Assembly: GCF_003335585.1 (NCBI RefSeq)
Contig: NZ_QBFD01000012.1
Span: 214,597 to 254,965 of the forward strand
Source: Sulfitobacter sp. DFL-14
GTDB lineage: Bacteria > Pseudomonadota > Alphaproteobacteria > Rhodobacterales > Rhodobacteraceae
Reading direction: 5' to 3'
Length of the DNA: 40,369 nucleotides
Part shown: positions 23,775-33,075 of the stretch, in pieces
Layout of the letters: every line of letters starts with the position of its first letter
Position numbering within the stretch: position 1 is the stretch's first letter
The notes under the pieces: model-generated
The model's input: the letters and a program-made list of their open reading frames with translations, nothing else
Told to the model about the DNA's origin: nothing
Databases searched by the model: none
Made by a program: the position numbers and the translations under genes

Positions 23775-24644
23775 ATGTCTTCTAACAGCATTCTTGTCAC
23801 CGGGGCGAGCGGCCAGCTGGGCCAGCTCGTGCTTGATCATCTGCAACGTCTGGCCCCGGAGGCTACCATCGCGGGCCTTGTGCGCAAGCAAGTGGATGCC
23901 GCCGCCCTCAAGGCCCGGGGCGTCGAGCCCAGGATGGGGGATTACACCGATCCCGCAAGCCTGCGCAGCGCGATGGCGGGGGTTCACAAGGTCTTGCTGA
24001 TCTCCTCCAGCGCGGTGGGGCAACGCGTCGCCCAGCATCAGAACGTGATCGACGCCGCCAGGGACGCAGGTGCCGGCCTGATCGCCTATACCTCCATCCT
24101 GCGAGCCGACAGCTCGCCCATGATCCTTGCCCAGGAGCACAAGGAGACCGAGGCCGCGCTGCGCAGTTCCGGCCTGCCCGTCACTTTGTTGCGCAATGGC
24201 TGGTACACGGAAAACCTGCTGGGCGCGCTGGACAGCGACCTGAAGCTGGGTCAGCATTTCGGCGCTGCAGGAGACGGCAGGTTCACAACCGCGACCCGCA
24301 ACGATTACGCCGAAGCCGCCGCTGTCGCACTGCTGAGCGACGACGCCGCCGGAAAGGTCTATGAACTGGCCGGGCAGCCCGCGTTTACCCTGGCAGAATT
24401 CGCGCAGACCCTGAGCGCGGAGGCGGGCAGCAAGGTCGCCTACGTGGACATGCCGCAGGAAGCCTTCGCCCAGGCGCTGGTCGCGGCCGGGCTGCCGGAA
24501 GGTTTCGCAGGCGTGCTGGCGGACAGCGACGCCCAGGCGGCCAAAGGCGCGCTAGAGACTGACAGCACGGACCTTGAAACCCTGATCGGGCGGCCCGCAA
24601 CACCGCTGAAGGATGCGATCAGGGCAGCACTGGCAGCCCGGTAA
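23775..24644 (+). CDS. NmrA/QorB-like SDR-family NAD(P)H:quinone oxidoreductase
   Basis: 289 aa atypical short-chain dehydrogenase. The nucleotide-binding start is SILVTGASGQLGQLVLDHL (GxxGxxG). LRNGWYTENLLG is typical of the QorB/YtfG branch of NmrA-like proteins, with FTTATRNDYAEAAAVAL after it. The YxxxK catalytic motif of classical SDRs is missing, as usual in this branch. The likely role is NAD(P)H-dependent quinone reduction under electrophile stress. ATG 23775 has AAAGGA upstream; the frame's earlier starts overlap the operator. A strong hairpin lies 18 bp after the stop. Confidence 0.9.
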   Translation: MSSNSILVTGASGQLGQLVLDHLQRLAPEATIAGLVRKQVDAAALKARGVEPRMGDYTDPASLRSAMAGVHKVLLISSSAVGQRVAQHQNVIDAARDAGAGLIAYTSILRADSSPMILAQEHKETEAALRSSGLPVTLLRNGWYTENLLGALDSDLKLGQHFGAAGDGRFTTATRNDYAEAAAVALLSDDAAGKVYELAGQPAFTLAEFAQTLSAEAGSKVAYVDMPQEAFAQALVAAGLPEGFAGVLADSDAQAAKGALETDSTDLETLIGRPATPLKDAIRAALAAR

Positions 24645-24662
24645 CGCCCTGCGTCAAAAAGA

Positions 24663-24689
24663 AAAGGACCGGCACAGGGCCGGTCCTTT
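24663..24689. terminator. Bidirectional terminator between the QorB-like gene and rpoD
   Basis: A perfect 11-bp stem (AAAGGACCGGC at 24663-24673, GCCGGTCCTTT at 24679-24689, loop ACAGG). On the minus strand it is followed by TTTTCTTTTT, a strong U-tract for rpoD; on the plus strand only TTT follows. Confidence 0.9.
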
Positions 24690-24725
24690 GTATCTCTGAC
24701 AGCATGCTTTCGGATTGGTGCCTGC

Positions 24726-26708
24726 CTATTGATCCAGGAAACTCCGCAGCTTCCGGCTCCGGCTCGGGTGCTTGAGCTTGCGCAGCGCCTTGGCTTCGAT
24801 CTGGCGGATACGTTCGCGGGTCACGCTGAACTGCTGGCCGACTTCTTCCAGCGTGTGGTCGGTGTTCATGCCGATGCCAAAACGCATCCGCAGAACCCGT
24901 TCCTCGCGCGGCGTGAGAGAGGCCAGAACCCGTGTCGTGGTTTCCTTGAGGTTCTCCTGAATGGCGGAATCCAGTGGCAGAACCGCATTCTTGTCCTCGA
25001 TGAAATCGCCAAGTTGGCTGTCTTCCTCGTCGCCGATGGGCGTCTCCAGGCTGATCGGCTCCTTGGCGATCTTCATCACCTTGCGGACCTTCTCCAGCGG
25101 CATCTGCAGCTTTTCGGCCAGTTCTTCCGGCGTCGGCTCGCGGCCGATCTCATGCAGCATCTGACGACCGGTGCGGACCAGCTTGTTGATCGTCTCGATC
25201 ATATGCACCGGGATCCGGATGGTGCGCGCCTGATCCGCGATGGACCGGGTGATCGCCTGCCGGATCCACCATGTCGCATAGGTGGAGAACTTGTAGCCGC
25301 GGCGGTATTCGAACTTGTCCACCGCCTTCATCAGGCCGATGTTGCCTTCCTGAATGAGATCAAGGAATTGCAGACCGCGGTTGGTGTATTTCTTGGCAAT
25401 CGAGATGACCAGACGCAGGTTTGCCTCGACCATTTCCTTCTTGGCCTGGCGGGCTTCTTTCTCGCCCTTTTGAACCTGCTGCACGATGCGGCGGAATTCA
25501 GAGATGTCGAGACCCACATATTGACCAACCTGCGCCATGTCGGCGCGCAGTTCCTCGACCTTGTCGGCAGAGCGTTCGATGAACATCTGCCAGCCGCGAC
25601 CGGATTTGTCGGCCATCCGCTCCATCCAGTTGGGATCCAGCTCGTAGCCGCGATAGGCATCGACAAATTCCTTGCGGTTGATGCGGGCCTGGTCGGCGAG
25701 TTTGACCATGGCGGAGTCGATCTGCATGATCCGGCGGTTGATGCCGTAAAGCTGGTCGATCAGCGCCTCGATACGGTTGTTGTGCAGATGCAGCTCGTTG
25801 ACCAGCAACACGATCTCGGACCGCAGTTTCTGATATTTGTCTTCCTGCTTGCTGGAGAACGATCCATCCTCGTTCAGCGTGGCAGAGATACGGCTGTCCT
25901 GCATTTCGCTCAGCTTGGCGTAATCGTCGGCGATGATGTCCAGCGCTTCCAGGACCTGCGGTTTCAGCGCCGCTTCCATGGCTGCCAGGCTCATGTTGGC
26001 CTGTTCGTCCTCGTCATCGTCGTCATCGCTGGCAATCGGGTTGCCGTCTGCGTCCAGTTCCTGCTTGTCGTCGTCCGACTTGGAGTCCGCGGCACCCCCG
26101 GGGGCCACCACGGGTGTGGTTACCTCCTCGTCACCCAGCTGGTTGCCGAATGTCGCCTCAAGGTCGATCACATCGCGCAGCAGGATGTCCTCGGACAGCA
26201 GTTCGTCGCGCCAGATGGTGATCGCCTGAAAGGTCAGCGGGCTTTCACACAGGCCCGCAATCATGGTGTTGCGGCCGGCCTCGATCCGCTTGGCGATGGC
26301 GATTTCGCCCTCGCGGGACAGCAGTTCGACGCTGCCCATCTCGCGCAGGTACATGCGCACCGGGTCATCGGTGCGGTCCAGCTTCTCGGCTGTGCCGGAG
26401 GACAGCGCAACTTCCTTGGCGCTGTCGGTGGTGGCCAGTTCGGTGGACCCCTTGGCGTCTTCGTCCTCGGCGTCTTCATCCTCGATGACGTTGATGCCCA
26501 TTTCGGACAGCATCGACATCACATCCTCGATCTGCTCGGAAGAGACCTGATCAGGGGGCAGAACGGTGTTCAGCTGGTCATAGGTGATATAACCCCGTTC
26601 CCGCGCTTCGGAGATCATCTTCTTGACGGCGGCCTGGCTCATATCCAGCGAATGACCGCTGTCGGAGTCGTCCCGTTTGGTATCTTCGTTGGTGTCCTTA
26701 GCGGCCAT
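24726..26708 (-). CDS. rpoD: RNA polymerase primary sigma factor RpoD (sigma-70)
   Basis: 660 aa. Region 1.1 is at the N-terminus ([29 protein letters not shown]). An acidic insert follows (about residues 210-240, runs of Asp), within the non-conserved region typical of large proteobacterial RpoD. Region 2 is seen as [36 protein letters not shown], region 3 as [15 protein letters not shown], and region 4 as [30 protein letters not shown]. It is the housekeeping sigma factor. GGAGG lies 7 bases before the ATG. dnaG is 129 bp upstream on the same strand, and a strong terminator follows. Confidence 0.98.
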   Translation of the reverse strand: MAAKDTNEDTKRDDSDSGHSLDMSQAAVKKMISEARERGYITYDQLNTVLPPDQVSSEQIEDVMSMLSEMGINVIEDEDAEDEDAKGSTELATTDSAKEVALSSGTAEKLDRTDDPVRMYLREMGSVELLSREGEIAIAKRIEAGRNTMIAGLCESPLTFQAITIWRDELLSEDILLRDVIDLEATFGNQLGDEEVTTPVVAPGGAADSKSDDDKQELDADGNPIASDDDDDEDEQANMSLAAMEAALKPQVLEALDIIADDYAKLSEMQDSRISATLNEDGSFSSKQEDKYQKLRSEIVLLVNELHLHNNRIEALIDQLYGINRRIMQIDSAMVKLADQARINRKEFVDAYRGYELDPNWMERMADKSGRGWQMFIERSADKVEELRADMAQVGQYVGLDISEFRRIVQQVQKGEKEARQAKKEMVEANLRLVISIAKKYTNRGLQFLDLIQEGNIGLMKAVDKFEYRRGYKFSTYATWWIRQAITRSIADQARTIRIPVHMIETINKLVRTGRQMLHEIGREPTPEELAEKLQMPLEKVRKVMKIAKEPISLETPIGDEEDSQLGDFIEDKNAVLPLDSAIQENLKETTTRVLASLTPREERVLRMRFGIGMNTDHTLEEVGQQFSVTRERIRQIEAKALRKLKHPSRSRKLRSFLDQ

Positions 26709-26837
26709 GAACGTCCTCCAGCGCGGTTGCGCGAATCAGTGTGGTGATTCGGTTGTCGCGAATCATGCGGGGTTTGCGGTGATTCTTAAACCCGTTGTAC
26801 TGCTTTTTCCCCAAGAGCCTGCGAAAAGGTCACTTTT

Positions 26838-28808
26838 TCAACTGCGGCCCTTGGGTTTTTCATAGGTAATGTTCTCAAGCAGCGCGTCCAGCGCGCTGCG
26901 TTCATCGCGGGACATGCGTGCGCCATTCTCGCCCACCTCATATTCCGCCTTGTCTTCCTGCCCCGACCTCGTGGCCTGATCCGCGCTGCGCACAGCCTCG
27001 CTCAACCGCCATGTCAGCCCCTCGTCGGCGGTGCCTGCCATGTCTTCCTCGGCCTCGGCAATTTCCGCGCTCAGCCCCCGCGCCGCCTCCAGCTTGGCCA
27101 GTTCCTCGGCCACGGTCATGGTGGCCATCTCGGTGTTGCCCGGGTTGCGGATACAGGGGGTGATCGCGACATGGCGCTGTGCGGTCAGGTTTTCAAGGGC
27201 ATCCGGCCCCAGTGCGCTGGAAATTTTTTCGCGCAACACTGCCGCGCCCTGCGGCGCATGGCGCAGAATCATGTCGCGGATCACCGCATGGGTGCGGTCC
27301 TGACAGGCCATGCTTTCCAGACCGCTTTCAAAATGCTCGGCAATCTCCGGGCAGCCCAGCACGGCGGCCAGGATCACCGCCTCCCGCAGGTGATGGGTCA
27401 CATGGTTGTCGCCCCCCGCCAGGACGGAGGCCTTGGTGCTGGGCAAAGGGGCCAGCGGCGGGGCCTGCCACTTGCCGCCCTGTCGCGCCCCCCGGTTGGC
27501 AGAGCCGGTCCGCGCGCCGGGACCCGGGCGGAACAGCTGCCAGCGCAGATCCTTGATCTCCTGGCCATAGTGGCTGCGGATCGACGGATCCCGGATCAGC
27601 TTGATCTTCTCGCGCAGGGATTTGTCCAGCGCCGCCTTGCGCTCGGGGCTGTCGAACACCCTGCCTTCGGTTTCGCGCTGCCACAGCAGCCGCACCATCG
27701 GGATGGCCTGATCTATCAGCTTCTGAAAGGCCCCCGGTCCCGCCGCTTTCAGCAGATCGTCTGGGTCCTGCCCCTCTGGCATCATGGCAAAGCGGAGCGA
27801 CTGGCCCGCTTCAAGCAGGGGCAGCGCAAGGTCGATCAGGCGCAGCGCGGCGCGCTGGCCTGCGGTGTCGCCATCCAGCGTGATGATCGGTTCGGGGTCG
27901 ATCCGCCAGAGCATCTGCAACTGGTTTTCGGTGATCGCGGTGCCCAGGGGGGCCACCGCCGCCTCGAACCCCGCGCCATGCAGGGCAATCACATCCATAT
28001 AACCTTCGGCCACCAGCAGCGGTTGCCCCTTGCCCGCCGCCGTGCGCGCGTCGCGCACGTTGTAAAGGCTGCGGCCCTTGTCGAACAATTCGGTCTCGGG
28101 CGAATTGAGGTATTTGGCATTGTCGTTCGGGTCCATCGCCCGGCCACCAAAGGCAATTGCCCGCCCCCGCGCATCGCGGATCGGGAACATGATCCGCCCG
28201 CGAAAGGTGTCATAGGGGTTGCCGCCCTTGGACGAAGGCTTGGCCAGCCCCGCATCCAGGATCATCTGCTCCGACACGCCCTTGCCCGTCAGCGCGTCCC
28301 ACAGCCCCTGCCAGCTGTCCGGCGCAAAGCCGATTTCCCAATGGTCGAGCGCCTTTTCCTCCAGCCCCCGCCGCGCCAGATAGGCCCGCGCCTCCGCCGC
28401 CGCCCCGGTCTGCAATTGCAGGCGGAACCAGCGCACCGCCAGTTCCATCACCTCGGCCAGATCGCTGCGCTTGTCCGCCTTCTCGGCGGCCCTGGGGTCG
28501 CGTGCAGGCATCGGCATCCCCGCCTCGCGCGCAAGGATCTCCACCGCCTCCATGAAGCCGACATTCTCCGTCTCGCGCACGAAGGAGATCGCATCCCCCT
28601 TGGCGTGACAGCCAAAGCAGTAATAGAATCCCTTGCGGTCATCGACGTGGAAGCTGGCGGATTTTTCCTGATGGAAGGGGCAAGGCGCCCACATGTCGCC
28701 CTTGCCCTGATTGGACTTGCGCTGATCCCACATGACTTTGCGGCCGACGACCTGAGACAGGCTCGCTCGGCTGCGCAATTCGTCCAGGAATCCGGGTGGC
28801 AGGCTCAT
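26838..28808 (-). CDS. dnaG: DNA primase DnaG
   Basis: 656 aa. The N-terminal zinc-binding domain has C43, H46, C64 and C67 (CPFH and CFGC). The RNA polymerase core includes GGRAMDPNDNAKYLNSPETELFDKG and the TOPRIM domain with EGYMDVIALH and DGDTAGQRAA (acidic metal ligands). The C-terminal DnaB-binding part (about residues 470-656) is less conserved, with an acidic helix near the end. It makes RNA primers at the replication fork. AGGA lies 7 bases before the ATG. It is followed by rpoD as in most alphaproteobacteria; rpsU is absent from this unit. Confidence 0.97.
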   Translation of the reverse strand: MSLPPGFLDELRSRASLSQVVGRKVMWDQRKSNQGKGDMWAPCPFHQEKSASFHVDDRKGFYYCFGCHAKGDAISFVRETENVGFMEAVEILAREAGMPMPARDPRAAEKADKRSDLAEVMELAVRWFRLQLQTGAAAEARAYLARRGLEEKALDHWEIGFAPDSWQGLWDALTGKGVSEQMILDAGLAKPSSKGGNPYDTFRGRIMFPIRDARGRAIAFGGRAMDPNDNAKYLNSPETELFDKGRSLYNVRDARTAAGKGQPLLVAEGYMDVIALHGAGFEAAVAPLGTAITENQLQMLWRIDPEPIITLDGDTAGQRAALRLIDLALPLLEAGQSLRFAMMPEGQDPDDLLKAAGPGAFQKLIDQAIPMVRLLWQRETEGRVFDSPERKAALDKSLREKIKLIRDPSIRSHYGQEIKDLRWQLFRPGPGARTGSANRGARQGGKWQAPPLAPLPSTKASVLAGGDNHVTHHLREAVILAAVLGCPEIAEHFESGLESMACQDRTHAVIRDMILRHAPQGAAVLREKISSALGPDALENLTAQRHVAITPCIRNPGNTEMATMTVAEELAKLEAARGLSAEIAEAEEDMAGTADEGLTWRLSEAVRSADQATRSGQEDKAEYEVGENGARMSRDERSALDALLENITYEKPKGRS

Positions 28809-28910
28809 ACCATATCCTACGCCGCGCGCCCGGCATCGTCCAGCGGGCGCAGTGGCAGCACATCAACAGGTTCACATTTCGGCAGCCCGTTCAGACAGGC
28901 CAGTCGGAAG

Positions 28911-29213
28911 TCACTGCGCCAGGCACATCTCTTTCCAGGCCGCAGACAGGTCCTGGGATTTCACGTCGCGCATCTTCATCTCGTAGACCCAGGGGGTCAC
29001 CAGCGTGATCGCGGTGTTGTAGCGGTCCGGCCATGTCGCCTTGGCGGCCACATGCGCAGGCACCTTGCGTTCGCCGACCCGGTCGATCCGCGCCTGCTGA
29101 ACGGCGGCAACCACAGCCGCCTGATGCCCGCAATCGGTTTCCTTCTTGCTGGCCGCCATGGCGGGGCCGCAAAATGCTGCAACAACCGCCGAAACCACGA
29201 AATACTTTACCAT
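28911..29213 (-). CDS. Small exported protein of unknown function
   Basis: 100 aa. The signal peptide is residues 1-21 (VKYFVVSAVVAAFCG, cleavage after AMA). The mature part is KKETDCGHQAAVVAAVQQARIDRVGE..., with two Cys (near residue 27 and C97 in EMCLAQ) that could form a disulfide. The YNTAITLVTPWVYEMKM stretch is helical. Similar small exported proteins occur in Rhodobacteraceae; no function known to me. GGAG precedes ATG 29213. It lies 31 bp downstream of soxG on the same strand, so it may be transcribed with the sarcosine oxidase genes. Confidence 0.78.
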   Translation of the reverse strand: MVKYFVVSAVVAAFCGPAMAASKKETDCGHQAAVVAAVQQARIDRVGERKVPAHVAAKATWPDRYNTAITLVTPWVYEMKMRDVKSQDLSAAWKEMCLAQ

Positions 29214-29244
29214 TGGGTCACTCCACTCATGTGCTGACACCGCC

Positions 29245-29787
29245 TTAACCGCGCGCGGCCACAGCTTCCATCGCTGTTTTCATATCATGCACCAATGTGG
29301 CTGCCATCGACCGAAAGACAAGGATCATGAAGCTGTCCGCCCCGGTTTTCGTGATCGACGCGGACATGTGGTAAAGCTGTGTGCGCAGGCTGTGCCCGCG
29401 CTTGAAGGATGCTTCGCGCAGGTCCACCGGGACCAGCCGCGCCAGCACATCCACGGCGGCGAGCCCCTTCAGCTGCACCACGGCCCAGGCATCGGATTGA
29501 TCCACAACCGCGCCATGATCGGCAAGTGCCGGATCGGGCACCGGGCCCATCAGCAAAGCCTCGCCTCGTCCGAACCAGATACAGCGCAGACCTTGCTTGC
29601 CGGTCGCGCGCAGCGGGTCGGGCCAGCGCAACCCATGCACCTTTTCCAAAGCCGCGCCCAAGCCCGCTGCATCGCCCAGAGGGGCAAGAGAGGTCAGCGC
29701 CCCGGCCGCCACTTCCACCAGCTCCGCATCCCCGATGATCAGCGGCAGCAGCCCGTCACAGGCGGTTTTCGCTGTCAGTTCAACCAC
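29245..29787 (-). CDS. soxG: Sarcosine oxidase gamma subunit
   Basis: 180 aa from the GTG at 29787, which overlaps the soxA stop; GGGGAG lies upstream. Family features are VVELTAKTACDGLLPL at the start, AIWFGRGE-like RCIWFGRGEALLMGP in the middle, and LREASFKRGHSLRTQLYHMSASITKTGADSFMILVFRSMA near the end. The gamma subunit is part of the heterotetrameric enzyme that oxidatively demethylates sarcosine, passing one carbon to tetrahydrofolate. A longer frame opens 17 codons earlier but would lie inside soxA. It is the fourth gene of soxBDAG. Confidence 0.93.
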   Translation of the reverse strand: MVELTAKTACDGLLPLIIGDAELVEVAAGALTSLAPLGDAAGLGAALEKVHGLRWPDPLRATGKQGLRCIWFGRGEALLMGPVPDPALADHGAVVDQSDAWAVVQLKGLAAVDVLARLVPVDLREASFKRGHSLRTQLYHMSASITKTGADSFMILVFRSMAATLVHDMKTAMEAVAARG

Positions 29788-32713
29788 GCACCCGCTCCCC
29801 TTCACGATCCAGAAACACCGGATGGCAGATCTCGACATCCGCCTCCAGCCCGCGCAGATGATCCACCATGCGGATCACCTCGCCCTCGCGGGCCATGCCG
29901 CCCCTGACGAAACCCAGCCCGATCATATGCCCCAGATCGGGCGAGAACCCTACCGAGGTGATATAGCCCTGATCATTCTCGCGCACCGCCTCTGCGCCCG
30001 CGTCGAACAGATGCGCGCCCGCGCTGATCTGCCGGACCGCGCCCACAGGTTTCAGCCCCACAAGCTGCTCGCGCGTCTCCTCCACCAGACCGGGCCGCGC
30101 CGCCAGGGTCTTGCCGATGCAATCCTTCCTGGCCGAAACCATCCGCCCCATGCCGATGTCAAAGGCGGTTGTGCGCCCGTGGATCTCCGAATGGGTGATG
30201 AAGCCCTTTTCGATCCTGAGCACATTCAGCGCCTCCATCCCATAGGCCCCGCCGCCCAGCGCCTCGGCGCGGCTGACCAGCAGGTCAAACAGGCTGGCCC
30301 CGAAGCGCGCAGGCACCGCCACCTCATAGGCATGTTCGCCCGAAAAGGAGATCCGGAAGAGCCGCCCCTGCACCCCGCAGACCTCGACTTCACCGCAGGC
30401 CATGAAGGGCCAGCTTTCGCCGTCGATTTCGGCACCCAGCAGGCCATTCAGCAGCTCGCGCGACTTCGGCCCGGCCACGGCAAACTGCGCCCATTGTTCG
30501 GTGACCGAGGCAAAGGCGACCTGCCATTCAGGATGCAGACATTGGGTCACGAATTCCAGATGCCGCATCACCTGCCCCGCGGCAGCAGTGGTGGTGGTCA
30601 TCACGTAATGCGCCTCCCCCAGCCGCGCGGTGGTGCCGTCATCCATCACATGGCCATCCTCGCGCAGCATCAGACCATAGCGCACCCGCCCGACCGGCAG
30701 CGTCGAAAACATGTTGGTATAGACGAAATCCAGCAGCTTCGCCGCATCCGGCCCCTGAATATCGATCTTGCCCAGGGTGGAGACATCGCAAACCCCCACT
30801 GTCTTGCGCACATGACCCACTTCCCGGTCACAGGATTGCCGCCAGCTGCTCTCCCCCGTCCTGGGAAAATAGCTGGGCCGATACCAAAGCCCCGCTTCGA
30901 TCATCGGCGCCCCCATCGCGGTTGACGCCTGGTGCGAGGTGGTGAAACGCTGCGGCGCAAACCCCTTGCCCTGCGCCCCTGCCCCCATCGCGGCAATCGC
31001 CACCGGCACATAGGGCGGGCGGAAGGTGGTGGTTCCGGTCTCCGGAATGCCCCGCCCGGTGGCATCCGCCAGGATCGCCAGCGCGGCCACATTGGAATTC
31101 TTGCCCTGATCCGTCGCCATGCCCTGCGTCGTGTAACGCTTCATATGTTCGACCGAGCGGAAGTTCTCCACCGCCGCCTGTTTCACATCCTTGACCGAAA
31201 CATCGTTCTGGAAATCAAGCCAGGCCCGCCCCTTGCCCGGCACCGCCCAAAGCGGCTCCATCGCATAGGCGCCATCCTCTGCCTGGGGCACATCCATGGC
31301 ACCCGCCTTCATGCCCAGCGCGGCGATAGCTTCTGCCGCCGCATCAACGCCGGCCTGCAGGCAGGCCCGGGTCGGGAAGACACCGTTACAGGCCCCGGCC
31401 GCGACCATCCCCGGCACCGCATCGGGCATCGGCACAAATGCCTGAATACCGGCGTCCCACCGGGGCCGTCCGTTCATATGGCAGGTCAGATGCACAGTGG
31501 GGTTCCAGCCCCCCGACATCGCCAGGCAATCGGTCTGGATCGCCTGTTCGCCCGAGGCCGTCCGGATGGTGATCGCCTCCAACTCCTTGCGGCCCGCCGC
31601 GTTGCAGACCTGCGCACCGGTATGGACCGGAAAATCCGCCCCTTCGACCGTGACATCGGCGCGGCTGTCGATCAGCGCCGCCACATGAACCCCCGCCGCC
31701 GCCAGATCGCGCGCGGTGCGATGGGCATCGTCGTTGTTGCCGAATACCGTCACATGTTTGCCGGGGCTCACCCCCCAGCGGTTCAGATAGGCCCGCACCG
31801 CCCCGGCCGTCATCACGCCGGGCCGGTCGTTATTCTGGAAGGCAACCGGCCGTTCCAGCGCCCCGGCCGCCAGGATGCTGCGGCGCGCATGGATGCGCCA
31901 GAAGGTCTCCAGCGGCAGGTTCGCGCGACGCGCGCCATGGTGGTTCACCCGCTCCAGCGCGCCATACATGCCGCCGTCATAGGCCCCGGTCACGGTGGTG
32001 CGCGTCATCAGCCGCACATTCGGCATGGCCGAAAGCTCCGCCACCATGTCCGCCGCCCAGGCATGGCCCGGCTGATGGCCGATCACCCCGGTCTCGGCAT
32101 TCAGCCGCCCGCCCATCCGCGCATCCTCATCCGCCAGGATCACATCCGCGCCGGCCCGCGCCGCCGTCAGGGCCGCCATCAACCCCGTGGGCCCACCCCC
32201 GATCACCAGCAGATCGCAGAAGGCATAGGCGCGTTCGTACCGGTCCTGATCATGCTTGCCGCTGAGCGCCCCCAGACCGGCAGCGCGGCGGATGATCGGC
32301 TCATAGACCGCTTCCCAGAACTTCGCGGGCCACATGAAGGTCTTGTAATAGAACCCCGCCCCCAGAAAGGGCGCGGCCAGGTCGTTCACCGCCATCACGT
32401 CGAAATCCAGCGAGGGCCAGGCATTCTGGCTGCGCACCTCCAGCCCGTCGTAAATCTCCTGCACGGTCGCGCGCACATTGGGGTCCGCCTCTGCGCCCCT
32501 GCCGACCGTGACCAGCGCGTTCGGCTCCTCCGAGCCTGCGGTCAGCACGCCACGCGGACGGTGATACTTGAACGACCGCCCCATCAGTTTTTGACCATTG
32601 GCCAGAAGCGCGGAGGCGACGGTATCGCCCTGGAACCCCTGGTAAGACCGCCCGTCGAACCGGAAAGTGACAGCTTTGCTGCGGTCGATCAGACCCTTGC
32701 CCGCGATCCTCAT
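29780..32713 (-). CDS. soxA: Sarcosine oxidase alpha subunit
   Basis: 977 aa. The N-terminal part (about residues 15-100) has the 2Fe-2S-like fold of the family without iron-ligating Cys. The dinucleotide fold is LLVIGGGPTGLMAALTAARAG (residues 168-188, NAD site). The second half (about 580-975) is a GcvT/aminomethyltransferase domain that binds tetrahydrofolate (GESSWRQSCDREVGHVRKTVGVCDVSTLGKIDIQGPDA..., EKGFITHSEIHGRTTAFDIGMGRM). It turns the sarcosine methyl group into 5,10-methylene-THF. It overlaps soxD by 4 bases (ATGA) and soxG by 8. Confidence 0.97.
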   Translation of the reverse strand: MRIAGKGLIDRSKAVTFRFDGRSYQGFQGDTVASALLANGQKLMGRSFKYHRPRGVLTAGSEEPNALVTVGRGAEADPNVRATVQEIYDGLEVRSQNAWPSLDFDVMAVNDLAAPFLGAGFYYKTFMWPAKFWEAVYEPIIRRAAGLGALSGKHDQDRYERAYAFCDLLVIGGGPTGLMAALTAARAGADVILADEDARMGGRLNAETGVIGHQPGHAWAADMVAELSAMPNVRLMTRTTVTGAYDGGMYGALERVNHHGARRANLPLETFWRIHARRSILAAGALERPVAFQNNDRPGVMTAGAVRAYLNRWGVSPGKHVTVFGNNDDAHRTARDLAAAGVHVAALIDSRADVTVEGADFPVHTGAQVCNAAGRKELEAITIRTASGEQAIQTDCLAMSGGWNPTVHLTCHMNGRPRWDAGIQAFVPMPDAVPGMVAAGACNGVFPTRACLQAGVDAAAEAIAALGMKAGAMDVPQAEDGAYAMEPLWAVPGKGRAWLDFQNDVSVKDVKQAAVENFRSVEHMKRYTTQGMATDQGKNSNVAALAILADATGRGIPETGTTTFRPPYVPVAIAAMGAGAQGKGFAPQRFTTSHQASTAMGAPMIEAGLWYRPSYFPRTGESSWRQSCDREVGHVRKTVGVCDVSTLGKIDIQGPDAAKLLDFVYTNMFSTLPVGRVRYGLMLREDGHVMDDGTTARLGEAHYVMTTTTAAAGQVMRHLEFVTQCLHPEWQVAFASVTEQWAQFAVAGPKSRELLNGLLGAEIDGESWPFMACGEVEVCGVQGRLFRISFSGEHAYEVAVPARFGASLFDLLVSRAEALGGGAYGMEALNVLRIEKGFITHSEIHGRTTAFDIGMGRMVSARKDCIGKTLAARPGLVEETREQLVGLKPVGAVRQISAGAHLFDAGAEAVRENDQGYITSVGFSPDLGHMIGLGFVRGGMAREGEVIRMVDHLRGLEADVEICHPVFLDREGERVRG

Positions 32714-32982
32714 GCCCCGGCCTCCCGCGCGTCAGTGGCCAGCACCACCCGGGAGATCTCATGGCTGACCGTGTCCCGCGTCACCACCAGCCAGGCCGAA
32801 CAGCCTCCCTCGTGATGCCACAGCTCGCGGGTCTGCCCCGCCGGATTGTCGCGCAGATGCAGGTAATCGTCCCAGGCGGCCTCACCGGCATCCGGCGCCG
32901 GCCGCGCCAAAGCCACCGCAGCGCCCTGATAATAGAATTCGCGCCGGTCGCGCGATCCGCATAGGGGGCAGTCGATCCTCAT
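32710..32982 (-). CDS. soxD: Sarcosine oxidase delta subunit
   Basis: 90 aa, normal length. It opens MRIDCPLCGSRDRREFYYQG with Cys5 and Cys8, the first half of a zinc site. The second half lies in LWHHEGGCSAWLVVTRDTVSHEI (His and Cys ligands). It is the small structural subunit of the heterotetramer. GAGAGGA precedes the ATG at 32982, which begins the usual family N-terminus. It ends inside the soxA start (ATGA) and follows soxB by ~93 bp. Confidence 0.95.
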   Translation of the reverse strand: MRIDCPLCGSRDRREFYYQGAAVALARPAPDAGEAAWDDYLHLRDNPAGQTRELWHHEGGCSAWLVVTRDTVSHEISRVVLATDAREAGA

Positions 32983-33075
32983 GTGGTCCTCTCCGACAGG
33001 GCGCCAACACCCCGTTTCATTGTTCCCGAAATACACACCACGACGCCCGCCACACACGCGCGGCCGGCGTGGGGC

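Noticed and set aside
24729..26747. Long plus-strand open frame opposite rpoD (672 codons)
   Set aside because: Antisense shadow produced by high GC and codon bias; the minus strand encodes an unmistakable RpoD.
27171..29237. Long plus-strand open frame opposite dnaG (688 codons)
   Set aside because: Composition rich in His/Arg/Gln typical of antisense frames; DnaG on the minus strand has all motifs.
30932..32815. Long plus-strand open frame opposite soxA (627 codons)
   Set aside because: Antisense shadow; no domain, and soxA is certain.
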